A stretch of DNA of 64,000 bases from Hyphomicrobiales bacterium (GCA_930633525.1 CAKNFP010000001.1:581001-645000); one strand, 5' to 3'. Positions 49,552-58,761 are shown, counted from the stretch's first letter. The notes: generated from the letters alone by a model not told the origin. Numbers and translations: made by a program.

Positions 49552-50736
49552 ATGGCAGAGGTATTGAAGGCCGGCGTGGCACAACCGGAACTTGCGCGTC
49601 TGATACCTCCATGGCCGCCTAAGCCGTCGGCAGAGGTCGAGAGCCGGATGCTCGAAGTGGTCCGCTCTGGCCTCTGGGGAAGCACGCAGGGACATGTCGT
49701 GGAAGCGCTTGGCAGACGCCTCGCAGCCTTGCACGGCGTGCGCGCGGCCACCTGCTGCACCAACGGCACCATTGCCATCGCGCTTGCGCTGAAGGCCGCG
49801 AATGTGCGAGCGGGCGACGAGGTCATCGTTCCCGCCTATACCTTCCTTGCAACGGCGAGCGCGCCTTTGCTTCTCGGCGCCATCCCTGTCTTTGCCGAGA
49901 TCGACCCCGCCACGCTGATGATCGATCCGGACGATGTGCAGCGGAAGGTCAGCGCCAAGACCCGGGCCGTCATTCCCGTGCATCTCGCAGGCGCGGTCGC
50001 GGAGGCGCATGCCATCAGGCAACAGCTTGCTGGATCGCGCATCGTCGTCATCGAGGACGCCGCCCAGGCGATCGACGCCACGCATGTTGACGGCCGTGTC
50101 GGCACGCTCGGCGACATGGCGACGCTGAGCTTCCAGACCAGCAAGAATGTCGCGGCGGGCGAGGGCGGGGCCGTTCTCACGGACGATGCCGAGCTCGGCG
50201 ATATCATCTGGTCGCTGCACAATGCCGGCCGCAGCCGTGGCGGCGGCTGGTATCAGCACGACCGCGTCGGCTGGAACTTGCGCATGACTGAGATGCAGGG
50301 CGTATTGGCCGATGCGATGCTCGACACCCTGGCCGATATGGACGCGGCGCGTGCCGCGGGCTGGAAGAGCCTTGCAGGTTTGGCCGAAGCCGAGGGCCTG
50401 CCGGTCCAGGTCGTGGATCCTGCGCGCACCATCCGGCACGCGCGACATCTGATGCCCTGGCAGCTCGCGACAGCCCGCCGCGACAAGGCGTTGCGCGATG
50501 CCGTCGTGGCCGCGCTGCAGGAGGCAGGCATTCCGGCAAGCGCCGGCTACCCGCCGATCAATCGCATGCCGGCCATCCGTGCCGAGGTCGCCGCGCTCGG
50601 CGGCCGGCCGGTGGACGATCTGCCCGTGACAGAAGAAACCGCCGCGCAAAGCTGGTGGCTCCCGCAGAACGTCCTGCTCGCCGATGAAGAGGTGCATGCG
50701 GCGGTCATCGCCGCCATGGCCAAGGCACTGGGTTGA
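49552..50736 (+). CDS. DegT/DnrJ/EryC1 family PLP aminotransferase
   Basis: A 394-residue sugar-aminotransferase-fold protein: CCTNGTIAIALALKAANVRAGDEVIVPAYTFLATASAP, HLAGAV, VIEDAAQAIDATHV, and the PLP lysine in SFQTSKNVAAGEGGAVLTDD near residue 200. It aminates keto sugars or keto-inositols. The ATG at 49552 with a strong GGTGGAGGTC site is used. Two Gfo/Idh/MocA dehydrogenases follow, a pairing typical of conversions where one enzyme makes the ketone and the other aminates it, or the reverse. Confidence 0.88.
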   Translation: MAEVLKAGVAQPELARLIPPWPPKPSAEVESRMLEVVRSGLWGSTQGHVVEALGRRLAALHGVRAATCCTNGTIAIALALKAANVRAGDEVIVPAYTFLATASAPLLLGAIPVFAEIDPATLMIDPDDVQRKVSAKTRAVIPVHLAGAVAEAHAIRQQLAGSRIVVIEDAAQAIDATHVDGRVGTLGDMATLSFQTSKNVAAGEGGAVLTDDAELGDIIWSLHNAGRSRGGGWYQHDRVGWNLRMTEMQGVLADAMLDTLADMDAARAAGWKSLAGLAEAEGLPVQVVDPARTIRHARHLMPWQLATARRDKALRDAVVAALQEAGIPASAGYPPINRMPAIRAEVAALGGRPVDDLPVTEETAAQSWWLPQNVLLADEEVHAAVIAAMAKALG

Positions 50737-50753
50737 ACGGAAAGGCGAAGGGG

Positions 50754-51794
50754 ATGCCGGATCTCAAGGTTGGATTGATCGGCCCGGGTGCAATTGGCCA
50801 GACACATGCGCGCGCCATCGCCGAGATCGAGAGCCTGCGGCTTGCGGCTGTGGCGGGTGGCGCGGCCGAGGACCTGGCCGCGCTTGCCGGCGGCGAGGCG
50901 GCGCAATGGTTCGCGACTGCGGAGGCGATGATCGATGGCGCCGATCTCGATATCGTCGTCATCGCGACACCGAGCGGCGCGCATTACGCGCCGGCGGCCC
51001 AGGCTATCGCGACCGGGCGGCATGTGCTCGTCGAGAAGCCGTTGTGCGTGGACTGGGAGGAAGCGGCCCGCCTCGTCGTGCAGGGCGAACAGGCCGGGCT
51101 CACCTGTGGCGTCGTCTCGCAGCGGCGGTTGGAGCCACAGCATGTCTATATCCATGATGCCCTGCGCGCGGGGCGGCTGGGCGCGCCCCGGCTGATCGAG
51201 GCGGATGTGCATTGGTGGCGCTCGCCGGAGTACTATCGCGAGAAGCCGTGGCGCGCCGAGATCAGTCATGGTGGCGGCTCGCTGTTCAACCAGGGCGTTC
51301 ACAGCCTCGACCTGATGCTCTGGCTGTTCGGCCCGGTGGTGCGGGTGCAAGGGCTCGCGACGACACTGGGCCATGACCTGCCCATCGAGGACACGACGGC
51401 GGCGATCCTGACCTTCGCCAGCGGCGCCATCGGCACGCTCGTCACCACGACGGCGACGCCGCCGGGCCACCCCGCCGGTCTGCGCATGTTCACGGATCGT
51501 GGCGCCTTCACGGTGGAGCACGCAACGGTCGTGCGCTGGGATTTCACCGATGTGCCGGCGCCGGGCGCAAGCTCGGGCATCGCCAGCGGCGCGGCCAATC
51601 CGGGCGACATCGGCATCGCCGGCCATGTGCAGCAATGGCAGGATTTCATCGCCGCCATCCACGAGCGGCGCGCGCCGGCCGTGAGTTTCCGCGACGGTTT
51701 CGAGGCTGTGCGGGTGGCTAGCGCCATCTACCGTTCGTCCGAAGAAGGACGCGCGGTGTCGATCGCTGAATTTCCCGTCGGCGGGGAGGGGTAA
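50754..51794 (+). CDS. Gfo/Idh/MocA family oxidoreductase (first)
   Basis: A 346-residue NAD(P)-dependent dehydrogenase. Rossmann motif LKVGLIGPGAIGQTHARAI at the N-terminus, VIATPSGAHYAPAAQAIATGRHVLVEKPLCVDWEEA with the catalytic EKP Lys near residue 95, and SHGGGSLFNQGVHSLDLMLWLFG near 170-192. It oxidises or reduces a sugar or cyclitol. The ATG at 50754 is preferred over TTG at 50733, which overlaps the previous stop. Confidence 0.9.
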   Translation: MPDLKVGLIGPGAIGQTHARAIAEIESLRLAAVAGGAAEDLAALAGGEAAQWFATAEAMIDGADLDIVVIATPSGAHYAPAAQAIATGRHVLVEKPLCVDWEEAARLVVQGEQAGLTCGVVSQRRLEPQHVYIHDALRAGRLGAPRLIEADVHWWRSPEYYREKPWRAEISHGGGSLFNQGVHSLDLMLWLFGPVVRVQGLATTLGHDLPIEDTTAAILTFASGAIGTLVTTTATPPGHPAGLRMFTDRGAFTVEHATVVRWDFTDVPAPGASSGIASGAANPGDIGIAGHVQQWQDFIAAIHERRAPAVSFRDGFEAVRVASAIYRSSEEGRAVSIAEFPVGGEG

Positions 51795-51797
51795 ACC

Positions 51798-52814
51798 ATG
51801 GCAGGGCGTATTGAAATCGCGGTCATCGGCGCGGCGCACCAGCATGTGGACTATGTGCTCGATGAGGTCGCCCGCCGCGAAGACGTCGGCATCGCTGCCG
51901 TCGTCGAACATGATCCGGCGCGCCGTGCAACCCTTGAGCAGCGCACCGGGGCGCCCGGCTACGCCGATGTGGAGACGATGCTCGAGCGGCACCGCATCGA
52001 TGCGGCTTCCGTGGTGACGGAATTCGGCGCGCGCGCCGGCATCGTCGCGACACTCGCCCAACGCGGGATCTTCGCCATCGTCGACAAGCCGCTTGCGGTC
52101 ACGCGGGCCGGGCTTGATGCGCTGGAGGCAGCTCTTGCCGGGCGGCCGCTTGTCGCGTTGATGCTGGAGAAGCGCTTCTATCCGGTCACGCTGGCGCTGC
52201 GCGGCCTCATCGCCGATGGCGTTATCGGCGAACTCGTCACGATCCATGCCACCGGCCCGCACAAGTTCTACGCCGCGCGTCGGCCGGGCTGGATGTTTGA
52301 TGCAGGCCAATACGGCGGCATCCTTGCCGACCTGACCGTGCACGATATCGATCTCGCCTTGTGGCTCGTCGGTGGCACGCGGGGCAAGGTCTCGGGCTGG
52401 GTGTCGGCCATCGACGCGCCGGGTGTCGACGCCTTGCCGGGCACCCGGCACTTTGCCGGCGCCGGCCGCGCGGTCCTGACCGTCGAGGGAGGGCCTCAGG
52501 TCGCTATCGAGGTCGACTGGTTGCAGCCCGAAGCTTCGCCCCGCCATGGCGATTACGCCATGCGCATCACCGGCACCCGTGGCCGGGCGGATGTGCTCTT
52601 CGCCGAGGACAAGCTCCTCGTCGAAACCCATGATACGCCCCTGCGCGAGTGGCCGTTGCCACCCGGTGAACCGCCCGCGCGTTTCGCGCTCGACCATCTG
52701 ACGAAGGGCGAGCCGCTTGCCGTGCCCACGCTGGACGCCCTGCGCGCCACCCGTATCGCCATCCTCGCGCAGGAGAGCGCGGCCAACGGGGGCAAGGCGT
52801 TGGAGTGGGCGTGA
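51798..52814 (+). CDS. Gfo/Idh/MocA family oxidoreductase (second)
   Basis: A 338-residue relative of the preceding enzyme. The Rossmann segment IEIAVIGAAHQHVDYVLDEV departs from the usual GxGxxG (GAAHQH), then ATLAQRGIFAIVDKPLAVT has DKP in place of EKP, and DAGQYGGILADLTVHDIDLALWLVGG is the distal box. The altered nucleotide loop is notable and may change cofactor use. It starts 3 nt after the first oxidoreductase. Confidence 0.85.
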   Translation: MAGRIEIAVIGAAHQHVDYVLDEVARREDVGIAAVVEHDPARRATLEQRTGAPGYADVETMLERHRIDAASVVTEFGARAGIVATLAQRGIFAIVDKPLAVTRAGLDALEAALAGRPLVALMLEKRFYPVTLALRGLIADGVIGELVTIHATGPHKFYAARRPGWMFDAGQYGGILADLTVHDIDLALWLVGGTRGKVSGWVSAIDAPGVDALPGTRHFAGAGRAVLTVEGGPQVAIEVDWLQPEASPRHGDYAMRITGTRGRADVLFAEDKLLVETHDTPLREWPLPPGEPPARFALDHLTKGEPLAVPTLDALRATRIAILAQESAANGGKALEWA

Positions 52815-52894
52815 ATGCGGCTGTCAGCGCGGTTTCACTGCGTGATCCGTGAGGCCTCGGCCTTGATCGGACGCAGTTAGGCCGGCGATGTTCA

Positions 52895-52938
52895 TGGATC
52901 CCCTTCCCGGCGGCGCGTAGCGCCGGGAAGGGGATCCA
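52895..52938. terminator. long perfect palindrome between convergent operons
   Basis: TGGATCCCCTTCCCGGCG (52895-52912) and its exact inverted copy (52921-52938) form an 18-bp stem with an 8-base loop between convergent genes. It should stop transcription from both sides; it may also be a mobile palindromic repeat. Confidence 0.65.
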
Positions 52939-52966
52939 GAGCGACCGTCACGTTGACGCGCATCCG

Positions 52967-54205
52967 TCAGACCAGCGCCAGCGCGGCCTCGGCCAGGGCT
53001 TCCGCCGTGCCGGGCGAGAAGGGGCCGGGCGTGCCGTAGGGCCGCCACGCGATATCGACCTCATAGCCGCCATCGGGGATAGCAGTGAGGGGAGGGATAT
53101 AGCCCGGATTAGTATAGGCATAACCAACGACCAACGCGCCCGGGACTGCGGCCTGCAAGGCAAGCGCCTGATCGACGAAGACCTCGCCGGGCAGGAAAAA
53201 GGCTGTGAAATCACCAAGCCGGAGCGCGCCCACAGTCAGGGTGGTGCCGGCGTGTTCGTGTGTCAGCCAATCGCGGTCGATCTGCGCCATGGCTTTCTCG
53301 CCAAAGCTCGCGGCGGGGTTCGCCAGGACCTGGGACGCATCATGGGCGATCCGGACACGCATGGAGGTCTCGATCGCGGTGAAAGCGGCGGTCTGTGACG
53401 TCTCGCCATAGGCGAGTGTCGCTGCGGGTTGGCCCTTCAACCCGCGCAAACTGGGCGCGACCGTATCCGCCAGCAGGGTCCCGATCCGCTCAGCTTCTTC
53501 GGGCGTACGTTTGGACATCCCGCTCTGGCGGATCGAATCCATCGTCTTGTGGCCGGTATTGATCTGGCCGCAGCAGCCGGTCGTGTACAGGACCGGCACG
53601 GACAGGAGATCTTCCAGCCTCGAGCGTGTGGCGCCGGGAAAATCAGCGCTGTAGCGAAGATTGTCAGGCCCGAGCACGACGGGATGGCAGGCGAAGTTCA
53701 CCCAGAGCGCGCCGAGCGCGCCATCCTCCGCGCAGAAGGCTACCGCATCGACGTTGTGATCGACGGGGCCATCGTCGAGGCGGCGGTTATGGGCAATGCC
53801 GGGCACCGGCACCTTGATTGCGCCGATGCGGCCGGGCTGCAGCGCGGCGCTGGCCTCTCGCAGGAGGTCCACGGTCGTCTCGACAAGCCGGTCCGCATAG
53901 GCCGGATCGGCGTGACCGAGCATCGAGCGGGCGAGCACAGGCGGGCCGGCGTGGGTGTGGGTCGCGCAAGGCACGAGATCGATACCGGCGGGGAGGTGCG
54001 GCGCGACCCGGGCCCGAAAATCCTCCGGCACGCCGATGAGGTCAAAGGCGAGGATGGCGACGCGCCTCCCGGCCACTTCCACAAGAAGGAGCCGGGCCGT
54101 CAGCGGATCGAGCGTGCCGGTGGCGAGCCCCGCGCGGCTTGCGAACCCCGAGAGTTCGGTGGGCGTCGCGGGCGTAATCTCTCGCCTGACAAAGGCAAAG
54201 CGCAT
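52967..54205 (-). CDS. neutral/alkaline ceramidase-like hydrolase (N-terminal domain only)
   Basis: A 412-residue protein like the N-terminal domain of neutral ceramidases: MRFAFVRREITPATPTELSGFASR, LIGVPEDFRARVAPHLPAGIDLVPCATHTHAGP with the metal-binding THTHAGP near residue 84, WVNFACHPVVLGPDN, and FSADFPG-like YSADFPGATR. The C-terminal immunoglobulin-like domain of true ceramidases is absent and no signal peptide is seen, so it is probably a cytoplasmic amidase of other substrate range. It is the last gene of the sugar ABC operon (13 nt after the permease), which points to an N-acyl amino-sugar or similar amide as substrate. Confidence 0.78.
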   Translation of the reverse strand: MRFAFVRREITPATPTELSGFASRAGLATGTLDPLTARLLLVEVAGRRVAILAFDLIGVPEDFRARVAPHLPAGIDLVPCATHTHAGPPVLARSMLGHADPAYADRLVETTVDLLREASAALQPGRIGAIKVPVPGIAHNRRLDDGPVDHNVDAVAFCAEDGALGALWVNFACHPVVLGPDNLRYSADFPGATRSRLEDLLSVPVLYTTGCCGQINTGHKTMDSIRQSGMSKRTPEEAERIGTLLADTVAPSLRGLKGQPAATLAYGETSQTAAFTAIETSMRVRIAHDASQVLANPAASFGEKAMAQIDRDWLTHEHAGTTLTVGALRLGDFTAFFLPGEVFVDQALALQAAVPGALVVGYAYTNPGYIPPLTAIPDGGYEVDIAWRPYGTPGPFSPGTAEALAEAALALV

Positions 54206-54217
54206 GGCAACCCTCCG

Positions 54218-55090
54218 CTATTCCTTCAGCCCGCTCGATGCGACGCCCTGCACGAAATTCCGGCGCATGAAGGCGAAGAAGAGAATGCTGGGCAAGAGAG
54301 CCAGCGCCGCCGCGGCGCTGAGACGGCCGAGATCGACCGTGAAGCCGGTCTGGAACAGCGCCAGCCCGACCTCCAGCGTGTAGCTTTCCTTGGTGGCGGT
54401 GATGATCATCGGCCAGGTGAACGCCGTCCAGGACTGGAAGAAGGCGAGCACGGCGAGCGTCCCCAGCGGGCCGCGCATGAGCGGCACGACGATCCTCAGG
54501 AAAATCCAGCCCTCGCTGGCGCCGTCGATGCGGGCTGCTTCGATCAGCTCGTCAGGAATTGACGCGATGACATATTGGCGAATGAGGAAGATGCCGAAGC
54601 TCATCACGAGATAACCGATGAGCAACCCCCATAGCGAGTTCAGCAGCCCGAGCTGCTGCACCCCGAGATAGAGCGGGATCATATAGACCTCGAACGGGAT
54701 GATTGCCGTCGCGAGGATCATCCCGAAGATGATATGAACGCCGGGAAACCGGAATTTGCCGAGCACATAGCCCGATACAGCCGAGGTCGTGACGATCGCA
54801 ACGGTCGACAGGACCGCGAAGAGGAAGGTGTTGCCGATCCAGCGTAGAAGGGGCGTCTCGGCAAGAACTGAAGTGATGTTCTCCAGGGTCGCGTCACGCG
54901 GAATGACGGTCGGCGGCCACTGCAGCAGTTCCTGTGGCGACTTGAAGGCGTTCGACACCAGGAACAGCAGTGGCAGCAGCATCAAAATGCAGAAAATGAT
55001 CAGGATGACGTCGATCACGCCATTCAGGATGCGCTCGCCCGTGGTTACGGCTGGGCCGGCTTCGGTGGCGGGGAAGGACCTGTCGCTCAT
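54218..55090 (-). CDS. carbohydrate ABC transporter permease (MalG type)
   Basis: A 290-residue inner-membrane permease with six membrane segments and the EAA loop DELIEAARIDGASEGWIFLRIVVPLMRGPLG near residue 200. The first helix is VIDVILIIFCILMLLPLLFLVSNAFKSP. With the partner permease it forms the membrane channel of a sugar importer. The start overlaps the partner gene by 4 nt. No ATP-binding subunit gene is present in the window, so the ATPase must be supplied from elsewhere. Confidence 0.92.
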   Translation of the reverse strand: MSDRSFPATEAGPAVTTGERILNGVIDVILIIFCILMLLPLLFLVSNAFKSPQELLQWPPTVIPRDATLENITSVLAETPLLRWIGNTFLFAVLSTVAIVTTSAVSGYVLGKFRFPGVHIIFGMILATAIIPFEVYMIPLYLGVQQLGLLNSLWGLLIGYLVMSFGIFLIRQYVIASIPDELIEAARIDGASEGWIFLRIVVPLMRGPLGTLAVLAFFQSWTAFTWPMIITATKESYTLEVGLALFQTGFTVDLGRLSAAAALALLPSILFFAFMRRNFVQGVASSGLKE

Positions 55091-55992
55091 GCCCGGCCCT
55101 TTTCGCGGAAGACTCTGAACTGGATGGCGGTGAGGGCGAGCACGATGGCGAGCAGGATGACCGCCTCGGCGGCGGCATAGCCGACGCGATAGTTGCGGAA
55201 GCTGTTCTCCAGCATGTCCAGCACCAGCACGCGGACCAGCCGGCCCGGCGCGCCCTGCGAATCCGAGGCCAGCACGAAAACCTGCGCGTAGATGTTGAAG
55301 GCCGCGATCAGCGTGATCACTGACACATAGAGAAGAACCGGCTTGAGCTGCGGAATGGAGATGTGCCGGAAGCACTGCAACGCCGAGGCGCCGTCGAGCC
55401 GCGCCGCCTCGTAGAGCGATTGGGGAATATTCTTGAAGCCGACGAGGAAGATCAGGACGGCATAGCCCAGCGCCTGCCATGAACACAGGATGATGACGCA
55501 GATGATGGCAAGCACGGGATCGAACAGCCACGCCTGCGGGGGCAGCCCGAAAAACCCGAGGAGGGCGTTGAGCGGGCCGAGACGCGCGTCGAATATCCAT
55601 TTCCAAGCCATGGCTGCGGGCACGAGCGAGACGACGTGCGGAATGAAGATCGACGTCTCATAGAAGCCCGCGAAACGCGACCGCGTGCGATGGTGGATGA
55701 GCGCGGCAAGGACAAGGCCGAGCGGCACCGTGATGGCCAACACGCCGAAGGCGATGATCGTTGTGTTGCGCAACGCCTCGAGAAAGAGGGAGTCGGTGAA
55801 GAGTTCCCGGAAGTTGTCCAGCCCGATAAAGGGCTTGCGGCGTGAGATCAGGTTCCACTGGAACAGGCTGAGACGCAACGTCTCGATAATGGGGATGAAG
55901 CGGACGAGCGTATAGATGATGAGCGCGGGCAGCAGCGCCAGGATGGCGAATGTAAAGCCCTTGCGATGCCAGGTACCAGCCAGTTCCCGCAC
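55087..55992 (-). CDS. carbohydrate ABC transporter permease (MalF type)
   Basis: A 301-residue permease: FAILALLPALIIYTLVRFIPIIETLRLSLF, a six-helix core and the EAA loop SLYEAARLDGASALQCFRHISIPQLKPV near residue 205. The start is set at GTG 55992 with GGAG eight bases upstream; a longer reading from 56055 would begin inside the terminator hairpin and is rejected. Confidence 0.9.
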   Translation of the reverse strand: MRELAGTWHRKGFTFAILALLPALIIYTLVRFIPIIETLRLSLFQWNLISRRKPFIGLDNFRELFTDSLFLEALRNTTIIAFGVLAITVPLGLVLAALIHHRTRSRFAGFYETSIFIPHVVSLVPAAMAWKWIFDARLGPLNALLGFFGLPPQAWLFDPVLAIICVIILCSWQALGYAVLIFLVGFKNIPQSLYEAARLDGASALQCFRHISIPQLKPVLLYVSVITLIAAFNIYAQVFVLASDSQGAPGRLVRVLVLDMLENSFRNYRVGYAAAEAVILLAIVLALTAIQFRVFREKGRA

Positions 55993-56026
55993 GCTTTCTT
56001 CTCCGCATTCGGGACCAAGAAAAATT

Positions 56027-56062
56027 CGCCGGTGTGTTTTGGGGAGGAGAAACACACCGGCG
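56027..56062 (-). terminator. intra-operon terminator between binding protein and permeases
   Basis: Perfect 12-bp stem CGCCGGTGTGTT / AACACACCGGCG with a 12-base loop, followed on the minus strand by AATTTTTC. A Rho-independent terminator here would let most transcripts end after the binding-protein gene, giving more binding protein than permease. Confidence 0.75.
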
Positions 56063-56095
56063 ACGCGCTGAAGGTACGTACTACACCATGCCGAA

Positions 56096-57397
56096 CTATG
56101 GCGTGGCGAGCAGGCCTTCGCGCTTCAGGATGTTGTCGACCTCTGCCGCCGCGTCCTTGAGGAACGCGTCGATGGCCGCGTCGTCCTGGAGTTTCGGGTT
56201 GGTGTAGCCGTCGACAAGGCGCGCCGCGACGCGGGTCAGGATCTCGCTGGTCGGCGCGATGGCGGGCAGGGAGAAGAACTTGTAGTCACTGGGAAAATTG
56301 ACGAAGGCGCCGAAGGCGGGCGTCTTTGCAATGATGGCGGAATAATCAACATCCTTCCGGTTCGGCAGCCAGCCGATGTTGTCGAGGAGCCACTGCAGGT
56401 TTTCGGGCTCGTTCGCCTGGAGGATGTACTCCCACGCGAGGTCGGCCTTCTTGCCGGGCTTCGTCGGCACATAGAGATTGACCGGGATGACGATGGAGCC
56501 GCGCGGCAGCGGCGCGGTGGCATATTTCAGATTGGGCGACTTCTTGGCGATGTCGCCGATCACCCAGGATTCGCGGATAAACATGGCGGTTTGCCCAAGC
56601 TCGAAAGCCTCCGCGTCCGCCTTCATTTCCGGCGAAACGGTCTTCAGGATCTGAACATTCTCGACATATTGCTTGAAGGCCTTGCGCCCGGCCTCGTTGG
56701 CGAAGGCGGCCTTCCATTTGCCGTTCTTCTCCTCAAGCAGGTTGCCGCCGAACTGGAACAGGTTGATCCAGAACTTCTCGGCCACGCCCTGGCCGCCGCC
56801 TGACAGTCGCAGGCTCCAGCCGCTGACCGTTGGCTTGCCCTGCGCGTCGCGCTGCGTCAGCTTTTCGGCGTAAGGGGTGTAGTCCTCCATGGTCTTCGGC
56901 GCGCCGGACAGGCCGGCCTTCGCGAACATGTCGGTGTTGTAGTAGAGCGCGGTCTGTCCACGAAACAGCGGCACGCCGTAGATCTTGTCCTCGAAGGTGA
57001 CGCTGTCCTGGAAGAACTTGTCGAAATGCTTGCCGTCCTTAACGAACTTCACGACATTGTCCGGCGCCGCGGGAACAAGGCCGCCTTCCAGATAGCGGGT
57101 CGCCTCGACCTCCATCTCGATGACATCGGCGGCCGCCCCTGAGGGAAGCGCAAGTGCATTGCGCTTTTCGTGCTCGCGCAGGGCAATCAGTTCGACGCTG
57201 ACTTCCAGATCCGGGTATTTCTTCTTCAACTGCTCGCCGACGCGCTTGTAGAAGGGCTCCATCTCGGGCCAGCCGCCCCAGATCGTGAGCTTCTCCGCCT
57301 GAGCGGGCAGCATGGACGCGAAGAACGCCGCCGCGGTGATGGCGAGGATAGGCCGCTTCCGTGCGGGCTTCCTGATGGTCGACTGTACGAAACTCAT
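56096..57397 (-). CDS. extracellular sugar-binding protein of ABC transporter
   Basis: A 433-residue periplasmic binding protein of the carbohydrate family. Signal peptide to about residue 34 (ASMLPAQA-EKLTIWGGWPEM). Family segments: YGVPLFRGQTALYYNTDMFAKAGL near 140, FQFGGNLLEEKNGKWKAAF near 233, GQTAMFIRESWVIGDIAK near 282. The start at 57397 gives the signal peptide; the frame is open further upstream into the operator and is not used. Its promoter with a LacI-type operator lies 56-75 nt upstream. Confidence 0.93.
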   Translation of the reverse strand: MSFVQSTIRKPARKRPILAITAAAFFASMLPAQAEKLTIWGGWPEMEPFYKRVGEQLKKKYPDLEVSVELIALREHEKRNALALPSGAAADVIEMEVEATRYLEGGLVPAAPDNVVKFVKDGKHFDKFFQDSVTFEDKIYGVPLFRGQTALYYNTDMFAKAGLSGAPKTMEDYTPYAEKLTQRDAQGKPTVSGWSLRLSGGGQGVAEKFWINLFQFGGNLLEEKNGKWKAAFANEAGRKAFKQYVENVQILKTVSPEMKADAEAFELGQTAMFIRESWVIGDIAKKSPNLKYATAPLPRGSIVIPVNLYVPTKPGKKADLAWEYILQANEPENLQWLLDNIGWLPNRKDVDYSAIIAKTPAFGAFVNFPSDYKFFSLPAIAPTSEILTRVAARLVDGYTNPKLQDDAAIDAFLKDAAAEVDNILKREGLLATP

Positions 57398-57452
57398 GAT
57401 CGGATCCCCTCTGACGCTGGCGCTCTGGATCGCCTCTCCTGAAAAAGTGTCG

Positions 57453-57472
57453 TGCAACCGGTTGCGTGTCAA
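57453..57472 (-). promoter_or_regulatory. promoter and LacI-type operator of the sugar ABC operon
   Basis: On the minus strand TTGACA (57472-57467) is followed at once by the palindrome CGCAACCGGTTGCA (57466-57453), whose core GCAACCGGTTGC is perfect and is the classic LacI/GalR-family operator. Binding would cover the spacer of the promoter. Confidence 0.75.
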
Positions 57473-57506
57473 GCGGCGTTCGCTCATGGCAGGCCGTGAG
57501 GGCCGA

Positions 57507-58514
57507 TCAGGAGCCGATAACCGGCCCTGTCGTTCCCCGCACGACGAGATGGGACTCGAGCACATAGCGAACATCGCGCATGGCCTTGACCTTCAACAGA
57601 TCTATGAGCAGGTCCGCGGCGACCTGGCCTGCCTCCTTGCAACGCGCCGAGACGGTCGTGAGTGGGGGATAGGTGGTCGCGCCAAGCACGTCGTCGCAGC
57701 CGACGACGCTGAACTGGCCGGGCACGTCGATCCCTCTCTCTGCCAGACCCGCGAGAAGGCCCTGAGCAACAAGATCGTCAAAGGCAAGCGCGGCGGTGGC
57801 CTTCGAGGCGAGGATCTGTCCCGTTGCCGCGTAGCCGGTTTCATAGGTCGGAGGGCGGGCCGGGACAGCGATGATTTCGACACCGCGCTTTGCCGCCTCC
57901 CGGCGCAACGCGAGACGGCGCTGCTGATTGGACCACGACGCTGATGGCCCGCTGACATAGACGATGCGGCGATGGCCATGGTCGATGAGATGCGCGAGTG
58001 CGGCCGTGATGCCGGTGGCGCTGTCGATGAGTACCCTTGGGATGCCGGCGACATCACGATTGACGAGCACGATCGGCCGACGCGCGGCGTAGAGACGGAT
58101 ACGCTCTTCATCGAGACGCGAGGACACGAGAATCATGCCCTCGACCTGGCTGGTGAAGCGGCCGACGAGGACATCCTCGCGCGCCGCCAGTTCGTCGGAA
58201 TTGCCGAGGAAAACACAAAAGCCGGCTTCGTCGGCACGCAATTGCGCGGCCCGAATCAGCGGGGGGAAGAAAGGATTGGCAACATCGGGCACGATCAGCG
58301 CGAGATTGCCGTGCCGGCCCGTGCTCAACGCGCGCGCAACCTGATTCGGAACGTAGCCAACGTCCCGGGCAATGGTCTTGACGCGCTGCACTGTGGCTTC
58401 GCTCAACATTTCCGGCCGGGTGAAGGCGCGTGAAACGGTGGCGCGCGAGACGCCCGCCAAGGCCGCCACCTGATCGATGGTGGGTACGCGCCGCCGGGAT
58501 GTTTCGTCGTCCAT
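57507..58514 (-). CDS. LacI family repressor of the amino-sugar locus
   Basis: A 335-residue regulator. Helix-turn-helix and hinge: VPTIDQVAALAGVSRATVSRAFTRPEMLSEATVQRVKTIARDVGYVPNQVARAL; then the sugar-binding core (NLALIVPDVANPFFPPLI; VLVNRDVAGIPRVLID; GHRRIVYVSGP; FSVVGCDDV). The start at 58514 is the family start. Near-identical operators at two promoters, one on each side of this gene, make it the likely local repressor released by a sugar ligand. Confidence 0.92.
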   Translation of the reverse strand: MDDETSRRRVPTIDQVAALAGVSRATVSRAFTRPEMLSEATVQRVKTIARDVGYVPNQVARALSTGRHGNLALIVPDVANPFFPPLIRAAQLRADEAGFCVFLGNSDELAAREDVLVGRFTSQVEGMILVSSRLDEERIRLYAARRPIVLVNRDVAGIPRVLIDSATGITAALAHLIDHGHRRIVYVSGPSASWSNQQRRLALRREAAKRGVEIIAVPARPPTYETGYAATGQILASKATAALAFDDLVAQGLLAGLAERGIDVPGQFSVVGCDDVLGATTYPPLTTVSARCKEAGQVAADLLIDLLKVKAMRDVRYVLESHLVVRGTTGPVIGS

Positions 58515-58629
58515 CAAGCCTTTTCCCGCACGCGATCGTTCTCGAAATATCTGGTCACGCACGCAGACTAGCGGAAAACCGCCGCGCTGACGAACGCGGG
58601 ATAGGTGGTGAGAGGTCAATTTCGGTGGC

Positions 58630-58649
58630 TTGACATGCAATCGGTTGCA
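58630..58649 (+). promoter_or_regulatory. promoter and LacI-type operator of the nagB-like gene
   Basis: TTGACA (58630-58635) is followed directly by TGCAATCGGTTGCA (58636-58649), the same arrangement as at the ABC operon. Only the central pair differs from a perfect palindrome. The region is divergent from lacI, so the repressor may also control itself. Confidence 0.7.
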
Positions 58650-58761
58650 TAGGAGTTTCATAAGCTGGCGGCGTATGCGCAACCTCCTGGGGAGGCGCGA
58701 ACCCGCATGCCGTCTCCCAGGGTGGCGGCGGGTGAATGATGAGGTCGAGAGGGAAGGCCTG

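Noticed and set aside
50547..52697. 716-codon open frame on the minus strand opposite the DegT and Gfo/Idh genes
   Set aside because: It mirrors three well-supported genes; its translation is Arg/His/Gly-rich without any motif.
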